From contig JAIPGD010000002.1 of assembly GCA_021736305.1 (NCBI GenBank), forward strand, positions 1 through 64,000: 64,000 nt of DNA, read 5' to 3'. Each line of letters begins with the position of its first letter. The stretch's first letter is position 1. A model generated the notes under the pieces. It was not told the origin of the DNA and did not search any database. It saw only the letters and a program-made list of their open reading frames with translations. The translations under genes were made by a program, and so were the position numbers. Positions 20,511 to 31,207 of the stretch are shown here, in pieces. The DNA comes from Candidatus Izemoplasma sp. Lineage in GTDB: Bacteria > Bacillota_I > Bacilli_A > Izemoplasmatales > Hujiaoplasmataceae.

Positions 20511-21249
20511 TTACCCCCTTATCTTTAAATACACCTAAAGGATAAACTGGAATCATATCTGATTCTACCCATTTTAAAGCATCCACTGGTTTCATACCCC
20601 AGTTAACCGGACAACTTGATAAAACTTCTATCATTGTAAAACCGCGGTTTTCTTTTTGATATTGAAAAGCTTTTTTTATTGCTTTTTTTGCTTTAATAAC
20701 ATTTTTAGGATTGTGTACAGAAACTCTTTCTAAATATGCAACTCCTTCAATAGTTGAAAACATCTCACTAATTTTAATTGGATTACCATGATCTGCTTGA
20801 TTACGGCCATCTTGAGAAGTTGTTGTTTTTTGACCAATCAATGAAGTTGGAGCCATTTGTCCACCAGTCATACCATAAATTGCATTATTAAGGAAAATTA
20901 CTGTGATGTTTTCTCCACGGTTAGCAGCATGAATTGTTTCAGCTATACCAATTGAAGCTAAATCTCCATCTCCTTGATATGTAAATACTATATTATCAGG
21001 TAAAACACGTTTAACTCCTGTTGCTTCAGCACAAGCTCTACCATGTGGAGCTTGTTGCCCATCACAATTAAAAAATTGATAAGAGAATACTGAACATCCA
21101 ACTGATGCAATTCCAATTGCTTTATCTAAGATGTCTAACTCAACTAAACTTTCACCAATTAATTTATGAACTATCCCATGAGTACATCCTGGACAATATG
21201 TAAGTGGTTTGTCTGTTAAGCCTTTTGTTTTTTCATATTTAACAGTCAT
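20494..21249 (-). CDS. 2-oxoacid:ferredoxin oxidoreductase beta subunit (TPP-binding)
   Basis: YCPGCTHG; YQGDGDLASIG...NNAIYGMTGGQMAPTS. Confidence 0.93.
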   Translation of the reverse strand: MTVKYEKTKGLTDKPLTYCPGCTHGIVHKLIGESLVELDILDKAIGIASVGCSVFSYQFFNCDGQQAPHGRACAEATGVKRVLPDNIVFTYQGDGDLASIGIAETIHAANRGENITVIFLNNAIYGMTGGQMAPTSLIGQKTTTSQDGRNQADHGNPIKISEMFSTIEGVAYLERVSVHNPKNVIKAKKAIKKAFQYQKENRGFTMIEVLSSCPVNWGMKPVDALKWVESDMIPVYPLGVFKDKGVNDEKN

Positions 21250-21250
21250 A

Positions 21251-22321
21251 TTAATTCACCACTCTTTCATCAAAATTCTTAATAGCTTCAACAATTTCTT
21301 CAGGATCCGGTACCATTCCACCACTTCTACCAAAGAACCCAACTTTATGTTTTCCGTTATTTGCTATTAAAACATCATCTAACATTTGACCATGACTTAA
21401 TTCACAAGTTAGCAAACCTTTAACTTTATTAGGTATCTTTGTAAAAGCTTCTTTTGGGTAAGGGAATAAAGAAATTGGTCTTATCATTCCAACGCTAATT
21501 CCTTCTTTTTCTAATAGTTCAATTGAACTTCGACAAATTCTTGCCATCGTACCATATGCTACTATTACAAAATCAGGATTATCAAAATTAACAAGTTCAT
21601 ATCTAACTTCATTTTTTCTTATTGTATTATATTTTTCTTGTAAATGAATATTATGTTTTTCTAAGTTGTTTGGATCAATGTGTAAACTGTTTGCAACATT
21701 TATTTTGCCAGGATGATTTTTAGTACCATTTGTTGCCCAATCTTTTTCTGGTAAAAATCTTTCTTTAACTGGTTTATCGAAATCAACAGACTCCATCATT
21801 TGTCCAATTAATCCATCAACTAAAACCATAACTGGATTTCGGTAATAATCTGCAATATCAAAAGATTCTTTCATTATATCTATAGTTTCTTGGATACTTT
21901 CTGGTGCATATACAATTAACTGATAATCACCATTCCCGCCGCCTCTAGTTGCTTGATAATAATCTGCTTGTGAAGGTTGAATCCCGCCTAAACCAGGTCC
22001 ACCTCGCATAACAGAAACAATAACACATGGTAATTCTGCGGCCGCTATATAAGAAATCCCTTCTTGTTTCAAAGCTATCCCAGGACTTGAACTTGATGTC
22101 ATTACTCTTTTACCAGCACCTGCAGCGCCATAAACCATATTAATAGCCGAAACTTCTGACTCTGCTTGTAAAAACACCTTACCATTAGCTTTTAAATGCT
22201 TTGACAAGTACTCTGGAACTTCATTTTGGGGCGTGATAGGATATCCATAAAAAGCATCCACTCCGCCTTTAATTGCTGCTAAAGCAATTGCTTCATTACC
22301 TTTCATCAATACTTTCGCCAT
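21251..22321 (-). CDS. 2-oxoacid:ferredoxin oxidoreductase alpha subunit
   Basis: KGNEAIALAAIKGGVDAFYGYPITPQNEVPEYL. Confidence 0.93.
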   Translation of the reverse strand: MAKVLMKGNEAIALAAIKGGVDAFYGYPITPQNEVPEYLSKHLKANGKVFLQAESEVSAINMVYGAAGAGKRVMTSSSSPGIALKQEGISYIAAAELPCVIVSVMRGGPGLGGIQPSQADYYQATRGGGNGDYQLIVYAPESIQETIDIMKESFDIADYYRNPVMVLVDGLIGQMMESVDFDKPVKERFLPEKDWATNGTKNHPGKINVANSLHIDPNNLEKHNIHLQEKYNTIRKNEVRYELVNFDNPDFVIVAYGTMARICRSSIELLEKEGISVGMIRPISLFPYPKEAFTKIPNKVKGLLTCELSHGQMLDDVLIANNGKHKVGFFGRSGGMVPDPEEIVEAIKNFDERVVN

Positions 22322-22539
22322 TATTTATCCACCTCTACTTTGATTACTGAATCAGGGCACATCATTGCACAAAAAGCACAACCAATACATTTATCCGGTT
22401 CACTCACACTCACAATGTTATAGCCTGAATCATTTAATGTTTTTTTGTCTTGGTAAAGAATATGCTGTGGGCAATACTCAACGCATAAGCCACACCCTTT
22501 ACATAAATCATGCTCGAATGTTAATTTTCCTTTTGGCAT
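22321..22539 (-). CDS. 4Fe-4S ferredoxin subunit of 2-oxoacid oxidoreductase
   Basis: CKGCGLCVEYCP and CIGCAFCAMMCP. Confidence 0.92.
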   Translation of the reverse strand: MPKGKLTFEHDLCKGCGLCVEYCPQHILYQDKKTLNDSGYNIVSVSEPDKCIGCAFCAMMCPDSVIKVEVDK

Positions 22540-22550
22540 ATTTTATCCTC

Positions 22551-23201
22551 CTAAAACCAATTTTTTCTAAAATATAAGTTTAATTTTAGTGCTTCGCCAG
22601 AAAACACTAAATTTTCATCATTTGTTACATCTTTCCAAATACTTGTATATAAAATCTCTAGGCCAAGCAATTCACTAACTATATTTAATACCTTTTCTCC
22701 TGCTAATACATCTTCTAATGTTGTATCTTTTAACAGGTTAGAATTATTAATTAGCCCAGTTACTTTAAACCCACTAATACCTTCAATTTTATTAATCAAT
22801 TGAATAATCTTCTCAGCATTATCAGTTTCTGTCCTAAATATATTAACAACCAATAATAAATCATATTCTTCATCATGATAATCATCAAACTGTCTTAATA
22901 ACTTAGCACCTTGATCATTACCACCTAAATCATAGATTGCTCTTTTATTAGTATTATTAATTGGTTGATAGATTCTTTTTGAAATATAAGGCATATCTAA
23001 ATGCATTTTAGAACTCATATCACTTGAAATAATGTCAATACCATTTTCATTTAAATACTCTTCTAATTCTCTAGACCGAAAATAAGGATTAATAATATCT
23101 AAATCAACAACATAATCAACTTTTTTTTGAATAGCAAGGTTAATTGCAATCTCAGTTTTGCCTGAACCGTAATACCCTGTTAAAAAAGTAATTCGTTTCA
23201 T
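22551..23201 (-). CDS. P-loop NTPase linked to 2-oxoacid oxidoreductase operon
   Basis: FLTGYYGSGKTEIAINLA Walker A; cotranscribed with vor-like genes. Confidence 0.7.
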   Translation of the reverse strand: MKRITFLTGYYGSGKTEIAINLAIQKKVDYVVDLDIINPYFRSRELEEYLNENGIDIISSDMSSKMHLDMPYISKRIYQPINNTNKRAIYDLGGNDQGAKLLRQFDDYHDEEYDLLLVVNIFRTETDNAEKIIQLINKIEGISGFKVTGLINNSNLLKDTTLEDVLAGEKVLNIVSELLGLEILYTSIWKDVTNDENLVFSGEALKLNLYFRKNWF

Positions 23202-23275
23202 AAATTATAAAATCAAATATCCATCAATATTTGATCCACTCCTTTCTCTTTACATAAAATAAGTTTTTCCAAATT

Positions 23276-23290
23276 GGAAAACGCTTACAA
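23276..23290 (-). promoter_or_regulatory. CcpA cre-like operator
   Basis: TTGTAAGCGTTTTCC matches 14/15 of WTGNAANCGNWNNCW; 4 nt downstream of TATAAT. Confidence 0.75.
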
Positions 23291-23294
23291 AACA

Positions 23295-23323
23295 ATTATA
23301 TCATTTTTAATTATAAATTCCAA
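23295..23323 (-). promoter_or_regulatory. Promoter of vor-ptb-buk operon
   Basis: TTGGAA-17 bp-TATAAT on minus strand. Confidence 0.7.
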
Positions 23324-23450
23324 CAGTAAATTAGTTAAAAACCAGAAAATATTTTGCTTAAATTTTATAACTAAATCTTTAAATAAAATTTTTAATTTTC
23401 ACAAAATAAAAATGGCTAAATAATTGAATAGTTAGCCATTTAAATAATTT

Positions 23451-24455
23451 TTATTGTTCGCTTTTTAAATCACGAGCCATCAATTTTGCAATTTCAATTT
23501 CCGGTTCAATTTCATTAAACAATACGTTATACACTGCATTAATAATCGGAGTTTGAATTTTTAGCTCTTTTGCAAGAAAATATGCTGTTTTACAAGTCTT
23601 AACACCTTCAACAACCATAGTCATTTTACTTAAAGATGTTTTTAAATTATCGCCTTCACCAATCATTAAACCAGCACTATAATTACGAGAAAATTTAGAC
23701 ATACAAGTAACAATTAAATCGCCAATACCGACTAGTCCATTTAAAGTTTCTTCTAAAGCTCCTAATTCAGTAGCTATTCGTTTCATTTCTATTAAACCTC
23801 TTGTAATTAAAGCTGCTTTAGTATTAATACCATAGCCTAATCCATCTAACATACCTGAGGCAATCGCATAAATATTCTTTAATGATCCACCTAACTCTGC
23901 GCCTATTAAATCTTGAGATGTATAAACTCTAAAATAATCAGTATTACTAAAAATTTCTTGAATTAGTTCTGCATGTTTTAAATTTTCACTAGCAGCAACA
24001 ACTGAAGTTAATTTTCTAACTACAACTTCTTCTGCATGACTAGGCCCAGTTAATGATACAAAACCTTTAATCAAATTATTATCAATAACATCATAAACAA
24101 TCTCGGATACGCGTTTATTAGTTTTAAACTCAAGACCTTTTGCTACATTGCAAAACAATTTCGCTTCTTTTAATAAGGGATTAATCTCTTCTAATACTAA
24201 CCTTGTAACTGAGGTTGGTACAGCTAAAACAATCAACTCACTATGTGACAATACATAATCCAAATCATTTGAAGCTTCAATCTTTTCAGATAGTTTAACA
24301 TCTCCTAATTTAGATTTATTAGTATGAAATTGATTAATTTCATTAATCGTCTTTAAGTCGTTGTCATAAATCAATACATTCTTATTGTTATCTTCCAATA
24401 AATTTGCTAGTGCAGATCCCCAAGATCCTCCACCAACAATAGCAATATTCTCCAT
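23451..24455 (-). CDS. gpsA: Glycerol-3-phosphate dehydrogenase NAD(P)+
   Basis: IVGGGSWGSALANLL; VAKGLE; GPSHAEEV; NIYAIASGMLDGLGYG. Confidence 0.96.
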   Translation of the reverse strand: MENIAIVGGGSWGSALANLLEDNNKNVLIYDNDLKTINEINQFHTNKSKLGDVKLSEKIEASNDLDYVLSHSELIVLAVPTSVTRLVLEEINPLLKEAKLFCNVAKGLEFKTNKRVSEIVYDVIDNNLIKGFVSLTGPSHAEEVVVRKLTSVVAASENLKHAELIQEIFSNTDYFRVYTSQDLIGAELGGSLKNIYAIASGMLDGLGYGINTKAALITRGLIEMKRIATELGALEETLNGLVGIGDLIVTCMSKFSRNYSAGLMIGEGDNLKTSLSKMTMVVEGVKTCKTAYFLAKELKIQTPIINAVYNVLFNEIEPEIEIAKLMARDLKSEQ

Positions 24456-24532
24456 ATTCTCTCCTTTGCTTTATTAAATTGTCTATTCTATTATATCAAT
24501 TTTATATGATAAAACAATGATTAAAATCTATA

Positions 24533-25552
24533 TTAATAATGATTCGTTATAACCTCAGCAAATCCTAACAAATCTTTGACTTCTAATTTATTTTCATCAT
24601 CTAAAACTACAGTTCCATTAAATTTACCAAATACTTGATGACCTAAGTTTTTAATAAAAATCAAATTAGTTTTATCTCTTCGATCATAAATAGGAGTCAT
24701 CTTCAATTTTACTCGCTTATCCTTTGATGTAAATGTCCAAGTGTCTAAAAAATCATATTGATTATATTCAAACTTAACATCTTCTAATTTATGGGCTTTT
24801 CCGTCGTAAAAAAGCATATTTTCTGTTGCCTTTGAGGTATCTCCAAAACCATATCCAAAGTTAAAACCAAAGTGTTTACCATTTACTATTCCTGAAGCAT
24901 TTGACCAAAACCATGTGTTTTTATATGTCCAAACTCCTCTACCCCAGTCTAATACAGCAAAATCTTTTTTTGGATTAAACACATATTCTTCGCCATCGAG
25001 ATAAACATCACCACTAACTGGCATACAATTTATCTTTTGGTTATAATAAAAAGCTTTTTGATTTTCTTCCCAAGGGGTAGCAATTGTCATGTGATCTGTT
25101 CTTACTTTCTTTATCCTTAAATCAGCGCGTAAATTTTTCCGTTTATATAGATTATTAACTTCCACTATTAAACGACGTTCATCTTTATGATTTAAAAACT
25201 GAATATTAAAACCTTTTTTCTTAAAAACAACATCTCCTGTTTCTATAGATTTAGGCAAATTTAATTTGCCAAAGGGAAAAAACACCTTTTTTTCTTTAGT
25301 GTATTCTTTGCCTAATTTTAAATCAAAAAAACTTACTTTTATTATCCCCAAATAGCCTAAATCGGCTACTGTAAAACTTAGCGAATAATCTTTTGAAAGA
25401 ATCGCGTAATAATCCCATTCTTTTATTCGCCATTTACTTGCAGAAATCATTTCTGGATTATACTCAAATATTTCACTATAAGCATAGCCTGGTTCATTAA
25501 GTTTACCAAACTTATCTAACAATGGTTGTTTGTTTTTTACAAAATGATTCAT
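24533..25552 (-). CDS. DUF2804-family protein
   Basis: DWGRGVWTYKNTWFWSNASG, FNFGYGFGDTS. Confidence 0.8.
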   Translation of the reverse strand: MNHFVKNKQPLLDKFGKLNEPGYAYSEIFEYNPEMISASKWRIKEWDYYAILSKDYSLSFTVADLGYLGIIKVSFFDLKLGKEYTKEKKVFFPFGKLNLPKSIETGDVVFKKKGFNIQFLNHKDERRLIVEVNNLYKRKNLRADLRIKKVRTDHMTIATPWEENQKAFYYNQKINCMPVSGDVYLDGEEYVFNPKKDFAVLDWGRGVWTYKNTWFWSNASGIVNGKHFGFNFGYGFGDTSKATENMLFYDGKAHKLEDVKFEYNQYDFLDTWTFTSKDKRVKLKMTPIYDRRDKTNLIFIKNLGHQVFGKFNGTVVLDDENKLEVKDLLGFAEVITNHY

Positions 25553-25660
25553 ATAATACCTCCTGAAAGTATAATTTATTGATTAAAATTTATATAAAGA
25601 TAAATCAGTTTCATTTTTTTATATATATGATATAATATCTTAGGTTAAAAAAGGAGTGAT

Positions 25661-26308
25661 TTGATGCCTGATAGTAAAATTTTAATTGAAATGTTAGGAT
25701 ATACTGCTTCGATCTTAGTGTTAGTCTCTCTAATAATGTCATCAACAAAAAAATTAAGATGGATTAATTTATTTGGATCAGGAACTTTTTTTATTTATGC
25801 ACTAATTATAAAAAGTTATCCTGTAGCTATCCTTAATGTTTTTACAATTATGGCAAATGTTTATTACCTAAATAAAATATATAACTCAAAATCATATTTT
25901 AATATTCTTAAAATACAAAAAAACAATGAATACTTTGAATATTTTGTCGAACATAACAAACAAGATATGAAAAAAATTTATAAGGATACTGATATTGATT
26001 ACAAAGATGCTGAATACAGTTTTTATATATTAAGAGATATAATGCCAGTTGGAGTATTTATCGCTAACAAATACGATAATAAAACTTTAAAAGTGGAACT
26101 AGATTATGTAATCCCAAGCTATAGAGATTTTAAAGCTGGAAAATATATTTACGGAAAAAATAAAGATATCTTTTTAAGTAAGGGTTATACAAAATTAATT
26201 ACTTTCGCAGACAATCAAAAACATGAAAAATATCTCAAAAAAATGGGCTTTGAAAAAGTCAACGACTCTAAAAAAAGTAATACTTACTTACTTCAACTAA
26301 ACGACTAA
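25661..26308 (+). CDS. YgjV-like membrane domain fused to GNAT-like C-terminal domain
   Basis: N-terminal LGYTASILVLVSLIMSSTKKLRWINLFGSGTFFIYALII; soluble C-terminus with KYLKKMGFEKV. Confidence 0.65.
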   Translation: MMPDSKILIEMLGYTASILVLVSLIMSSTKKLRWINLFGSGTFFIYALIIKSYPVAILNVFTIMANVYYLNKIYNSKSYFNILKIQKNNEYFEYFVEHNKQDMKKIYKDTDIDYKDAEYSFYILRDIMPVGVFIANKYDNKTLKVELDYVIPSYRDFKAGKYIYGKNKDIFLSKGYTKLITFADNQKHEKYLKKMGFEKVNDSKKSNTYLLQLND

Positions 26309-26328
26309 TTATTAGTCGTTTTTTTTAT
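26299..26328 (+). terminator. Terminator
   Basis: AACGACTAA-TTA-TTAGTCGTT followed by T8. Confidence 0.8.
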
Positions 26329-26970
26329 TAATGAAATTGAATCATTCTTAGGACTATTAACTGCTTTACTAACCCGATATTTTGTCATTAGTCGGCTTGA
26401 AATAGGACTTAATAAACTTATCAATTCTTCATCATTCAATGTTTCATCCAAATATCTTTTTGCGCGTTCAACATCTAAAATAACCGGCATTCGTTGATGA
26501 TGCATCTGAACTAAATCATTAGCTTTTGTTGTTAAAATTAGTGCCCCAAATTTTTTAGTATTATTTTCCTCATAAATTTCATAAATCCCAGCATAAAAAA
26601 ATAGATTTTCATTCTTTAACAAAAAACGCATTGGCTCCTTTGTTGATTGATCCCACTCATAAAAACTATCTGCCAAAATTAAGCATCGCCTTGTTTTAAA
26701 TGCATCTTTAAAAGAATACTTTTGATCAACAGTTTCACTTCTTGCATTAATCACTTGTTTAAATAAACCATTAACGCTTATCTTATAATCCCAAGGAATT
26801 AATCCAACTCGATAATTACTATTATTTTTTATTAAAGCTATGACATCTTGACCAGGACTTAAATTATATCTAGGCACAGTAAAGTCGGTTAATTTTTCAA
26901 ATGAAAAATTTTCTTTTAAAAATGTTAAAACTTGTGTTTTAGTTTTTGCTATTGTAAATCTACCACACAT
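26305..26970 (-). CDS. SOS response-associated peptidase YedK/HMCES-like
   Basis: MCGRFTIA catalytic Cys2; INARSETV; FYEWD. Confidence 0.93.
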   Translation of the reverse strand: MCGRFTIAKTKTQVLTFLKENFSFEKLTDFTVPRYNLSPGQDVIALIKNNSNYRVGLIPWDYKISVNGLFKQVINARSETVDQKYSFKDAFKTRRCLILADSFYEWDQSTKEPMRFLLKNENLFFYAGIYEIYEENNTKKFGALILTTKANDLVQMHHQRMPVILDVERAKRYLDETLNDEELISLLSPISSRLMTKYRVSKAVNSPKNDSISLIKKTTNN

Positions 26971-27059
26971 ATAATCCCCTCTATTGATTATACAATGAAT
27001 CTCTAAAAAAAACATCCCTTTCAAACTGAAAAGGATGTTTTTTGTTTATATATAAAAAT

Positions 27060-27653
27060 TTATTTAATTATTTTGAAACGTTTATTCATTTCAAGTTTAT
27101 CTTTTTCTTTTTCAGCTTCAGTAACGTTACCAAAAGGCATTTGCGCATTTAATTTCCAAGCTTCAGGAATATTAAATTCTTTTTTAACAAATTCTTCAAC
27201 TAATTCATTATAATGTTGTAATGAAGCTCCAATCTCTTTTGTTTTTAAACCAAGCCAAACATTTGATTGTAACATTCCATTTTGTTCGATTGCCCACTTT
27301 TTAAAATTCTCTTTATATAAAGGGAACTTTTCCATTAATCCATTAGTTGTTGAAGAATCATCAAAGAAAAGAATTGTTCCGTACCCAGCTTTAAAACCAT
27401 TGATTTTAACTTTGGTTTTTTCAAATTGTTCGCCTTTTAAAATATTACTCATTATTTCTATTAGTTGATTCCAAAATAGTTTATGTTTTTCATCTAGTAA
27501 CAATACAGCTCTTTGACTTTGTGAGTTAAAAGCTGATGGAGTATATTTTATTATTTCTTCTAAAAATTCAGTTAATTCATTATCACTAATATTAATTTTA
27601 TCTGTGATACTATAATTTGATCTTCTTCTTTTAAGTATTTCTATAAAATCCAT
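27060..27653 (-). CDS. Nitroreductase-family protein
   Basis: RRSNYS N-terminus and nitroreductase fold pattern. Confidence 0.8.
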   Translation of the reverse strand: MDFIEILKRRRSNYSITDKINISDNELTEFLEEIIKYTPSAFNSQSQRAVLLLDEKHKLFWNQLIEIMSNILKGEQFEKTKVKINGFKAGYGTILFFDDSSTTNGLMEKFPLYKENFKKWAIEQNGMLQSNVWLGLKTKEIGASLQHYNELVEEFVKKEFNIPEAWKLNAQMPFGNVTEAEKEKDKLEMNKRFKIIK

Positions 27654-27659
27654 TTAAAT

Positions 27660-28100
27660 TTACTCCTTTACAATACCTTCATTAACAAGTTTTGTTCCTT
27701 GTCTAAAAGTATCACTTACTGGACAGTTTTCTTCAATAAATTTAGAAAACTCTGTTAATTCTTCTTCACTAGCATCTGCATCAAAATGCATTTTAAAACG
27801 TATCTCTTTAAAACCGGTTCTTTCTCCAGTTTGTTTCATTAATGCTTCCATATTCATATCGCCTTCTACTTCAACAAAAAAGTCTTTTAAGTCAATACCT
27901 TTTTGTTTTGCGAACATAAATGCAACAACAGCTTGACACGCACCCATAACAGACAATGCCCCACTCATTGGATTCATTCCTTTATTAGTGCCACCCATTT
28001 GGGTTGGCTCATCAAATAATATTTTAAATCCATTTGCTTCTGCCTCTACTTGAAAACCTTCTTTTAATTTCTTAACAGTTGCTTTATATGTCTTGTTCAT
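27660..28100 (-). CDS. OsmC-family protein
   Basis: GMNPMSGALSVMGACQAV; CPVSDTFRQGTKL. Confidence 0.88.
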   Translation of the reverse strand: MNKTYKATVKKLKEGFQVEAEANGFKILFDEPTQMGGTNKGMNPMSGALSVMGACQAVVAFMFAKQKGIDLKDFFVEVEGDMNMEALMKQTGERTGFKEIRFKMHFDADASEEELTEFSKFIEENCPVSDTFRQGTKLVNEGIVKE

Positions 28101-28172
28101 ATTAATCAACTCCTTTTCTAATATCATTATCTCATAAATTTATTTCGAATTCAAAAGATATGACTCAATAAA

Positions 28173-28204
28173 AACACTTCTACGTTATATTACATAGAAG
28201 TGTT
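28173..28204 (-). terminator. Terminator of proline catabolic operon
   Basis: AACACTTCTA-loop-TAGAAGTGTT followed by T run on minus strand. Confidence 0.8.
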
Positions 28205-28220
28205 ATTTACTTATAGCAAA

Positions 28221-29777
28221 TTATAACTGTTCTGTAATTGATTTACCTTGCATATGTAAAATCAAATAATCTGGTCCACCTGCTTTTGAATCCGTGCCAC
28301 TCATATTAAAGCCACCAAATGGTTGATAGCCAACAATTGCGCCAGTACATTTACGATTAAAATATAAATTACCTACGTGGAAATCTTCTCTAGCTATTTC
28401 TAAATGTGCTCGATTATTCGAAATACAAGCTCCAGTTAAACCATATTCGGTATTATTAACAACATCTAAGCCTTCATCAAATGATTTAACTTTAGTAACC
28501 GAAAGAACTGGTCCAAAAATTTCTTCCTGCATAATTCTAGCGTTTTCATCAACATCGATAAATACGGTTGGATCAATAAAATATCCTTCTTTATCAGTAC
28601 CTGTACCACCAACTAAAAGTTTACCTTCTTTTTTTCCGATTTTAATATAATCAGTAATTTTTTCATAAGCTAAATGATCATTAACTGGTCCCATATTATT
28701 AGAAAAATCTTCTGGTGTTCCAACTTTTAATTTTTCAGTTTTCTCTTTTATTAATTTTACTATATCATCATATACATCTTCATGAATAATTGCTCTTGAG
28801 CAAGCAGAACATTTTTGACCTGAAAAGCCAAAAGCGGAGGTAACAATTGAACTTGCAGCTAATTCAACATCAACATCTTTATCAACCAAAATGGCATCTT
28901 TACCACCCATTTCAGCAATTACACGTTTAAGCCAAATTTGCCCCTCTCTTACTTTCGCAGCATTCTCATATATTTTTGTGCCTACAGCTTTCGAACCTGT
29001 AAATGAAATAAATCTTGTTTTAGGATGTTTAACAATAAAATCACCAGTTTCTGAACCTTTTCCAGGCACATAATTTAATACGCCTTTAGGAAGACCTGCC
29101 TCTTCCATAATTTCAATAAACTTAAAAGCAATAACTTGAGTTGTAGAAGCTGGTTTTAATAAAACAGTATTTCCAGTTACAATCGCAGCTGAAGTCATAC
29201 CCGTTAAAATTGCCATAGGAAAGTTCCATGGTGTAATAATCGCACCTACACCTAAAGGTATGTAACGATACTCATTTCTTTCGGTATCTTTTCTTGATAA
29301 TACTTTATCATCAACTCTCGTCAATTGTAACATTTGTCTTCCATAATATTCTAGAAAGTCAATTGCTTCAGCTGTATCTGCATCAGCCTCAACCCAAGGT
29401 TTACCCGCTTCTAAAGTCATTAAAGCTGAAATTTCATGTCTCTTTCTTTTTAAAATATTAGCAGCTTTAAACAATACATCTGCCCGAGTTTTAGGATCTA
29501 CCTTTTTCCAATACTTAAAAGCACTTAATGCAGACTCCATAGCAAGTTTAGCTTCATCAATTCCCGCCTGAGAAATTTCACCAATCACTTCTTTATGATT
29601 CGCTGGATTTACTGATTTTACTAACTTGTCAGTGTAAATCCTCTCTCCGTTAATAATTAGTGGATATTTCTTGCCTAAATAACCTCTAACTTTTTTAATG
29701 CCCTCTTGATAAGCAACGCGATTTTTAGGAATACTAAAATCTGTTAAACTTTCTGTTTCATAACTATAAATAGCCAT
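28221..29777 (-). CDS. rocA: L-glutamate gamma-semialdehyde (P5C) dehydrogenase
   Basis: RocA-type [35 protein letters not shown]. Confidence 0.92.
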   Translation of the reverse strand: MAIYSYETESLTDFSIPKNRVAYQEGIKKVRGYLGKKYPLIINGERIYTDKLVKSVNPANHKEVIGEISQAGIDEAKLAMESALSAFKYWKKVDPKTRADVLFKAANILKRKRHEISALMTLEAGKPWVEADADTAEAIDFLEYYGRQMLQLTRVDDKVLSRKDTERNEYRYIPLGVGAIITPWNFPMAILTGMTSAAIVTGNTVLLKPASTTQVIAFKFIEIMEEAGLPKGVLNYVPGKGSETGDFIVKHPKTRFISFTGSKAVGTKIYENAAKVREGQIWLKRVIAEMGGKDAILVDKDVDVELAASSIVTSAFGFSGQKCSACSRAIIHEDVYDDIVKLIKEKTEKLKVGTPEDFSNNMGPVNDHLAYEKITDYIKIGKKEGKLLVGGTGTDKEGYFIDPTVFIDVDENARIMQEEIFGPVLSVTKVKSFDEGLDVVNNTEYGLTGACISNNRAHLEIAREDFHVGNLYFNRKCTGAIVGYQPFGGFNMSGTDSKAGGPDYLILHMQGKSITEQL

Positions 29778-29793
29778 AATTTTTCTCCTTTCC

Positions 29794-30939
29794 TTAAACT
29801 ACTGAATGTTCTTTATCTATCTTTTCCATATCTTTAAAACGATCAATATGCAATGCATTCGCATAATCCTCTAATGGCTCACCAATAATAATCTCAGTTA
29901 ACAACTCACCTGTAATTGGTGCAAACATAAACCCATGCCCTGAATATCCACAAGCAATATAAAAATCAGATATACTCGAATCAGAAATAATTGGTTGGAA
30001 ATCTGGAGATATGTTGTAAGATCCTCCCCAAGTTCTAATTACTCTTTGTTTAGCAACTTCAGGTAAAATATGATTTACAGTTTTTGCCATTTCATCTAAA
30101 AACTGCCAAGATGAAGAAATATCGTGGTTATGTAATGCATCGGGGTTATTTCTTCCCATTAATATTGACCCATGAGGTACTTGTTGGCAATAAATATTCA
30201 TAGAAAAACTCATTACCATTGGATCAAGTAGCGGTTTTGTTCTTTCTGTAACTAAAATTTCATGATTTTCGGAATAAACCGGTATATCTAAACCAACCAT
30301 TTCACCAACTTCTTTAGCGAAACCACCAGCAGCATTAACTACTCTTTTAGTTATAACTTCCATTTTATCAGTAATAACTTTAGTAACTTTTCCATCAGTA
30401 ACATTAATTGCTTTTACTTCGTTAAAGAAATAAAACTTAACTCCTAATTTTTTAGCAGCTAAATAATAAGCTTCGCTCATTAAAAATGGATTTACATGAC
30501 CATCAGTATGACAAAAACTAGCACTAGTAAAACTAGCTTTATTTAAATGTGGAACAATCTTTAATGCTTCTTCTTTAGTTAATAATTTTGAAGGTATTCC
30601 TAAAGAATTTTGTAATTTAACATTCTTTTCGAACTGAATATCTTCTTCTTTAGAACTTGATAAAATTAAGTAACCGCCTTGTTTAAACTCAATATCTTTT
30701 TCATATTCTAAAATTTCATTCGCTTTCGAAAAAAACTCAATTGATTTTCTAGCTAAAATACAATTTAGTTTTGTTGCCCATTGTTGTCTAACACCAGCAC
30801 CACATCTAGCTGTTGCCCCAGCAAGAAAGTGAGATTTATCAAAAACAACAATATCTTTCATACCTTTTTTTGCTAAGTTATAAGCGACACTTAAACCAGT
30901 GATTCCCGCTCCAATAATAACTATCTCTGCTTTATTCAT
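29794..30939 (-). CDS. FAD-dependent oxidoreductase (DadA/HcnC-like; putative proline dehydrogenase catalytic subunit)
   Basis: [37 protein letters not shown]. Confidence 0.85.
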   Translation of the reverse strand: MNKAEIVIIGAGITGLSVAYNLAKKGMKDIVVFDKSHFLAGATARCGAGVRQQWATKLNCILARKSIEFFSKANEILEYEKDIEFKQGGYLILSSSKEEDIQFEKNVKLQNSLGIPSKLLTKEEALKIVPHLNKASFTSASFCHTDGHVNPFLMSEAYYLAAKKLGVKFYFFNEVKAINVTDGKVTKVITDKMEVITKRVVNAAGGFAKEVGEMVGLDIPVYSENHEILVTERTKPLLDPMVMSFSMNIYCQQVPHGSILMGRNNPDALHNHDISSSWQFLDEMAKTVNHILPEVAKQRVIRTWGGSYNISPDFQPIISDSSISDFYIACGYSGHGFMFAPITGELLTEIIIGEPLEDYANALHIDRFKDMEKIDKEHSVV

Positions 30940-31207
30940 CTTGTGACTCCGCGATATCTTTTAAAACAACTCCGCTAATTAACGGTCTTGTTTTGTGAAT
31001 TTTAACTGTTTCTGGATTAACCTTATTAAATCTAGCTATTTCATTTTTTATTAGATGTTCACAAGTTTGACCTTGACAAGGCCCCATACCTACTCTTAAT
31101 ATACGCTTAATTGATTCAAAGTCTCGATAGCCCATTTCCAATGCTTTATGGATATCTGCCAAAGACACATCTTCACATCTGCAAATAATAATATCTTGTT
31201 TATTCAT
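30932..31207 (-). CDS. BFD-like [2Fe-2S]-binding subunit
   Basis: ICRCEDVS...RVGMGPCQGQTC. Confidence 0.87.
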   Translation of the reverse strand: MNKQDIIICRCEDVSLADIHKALEMGYRDFESIKRILRVGMGPCQGQTCEHLIKNEIARFNKVNPETVKIHKTRPLISGVVLKDIAESQDE

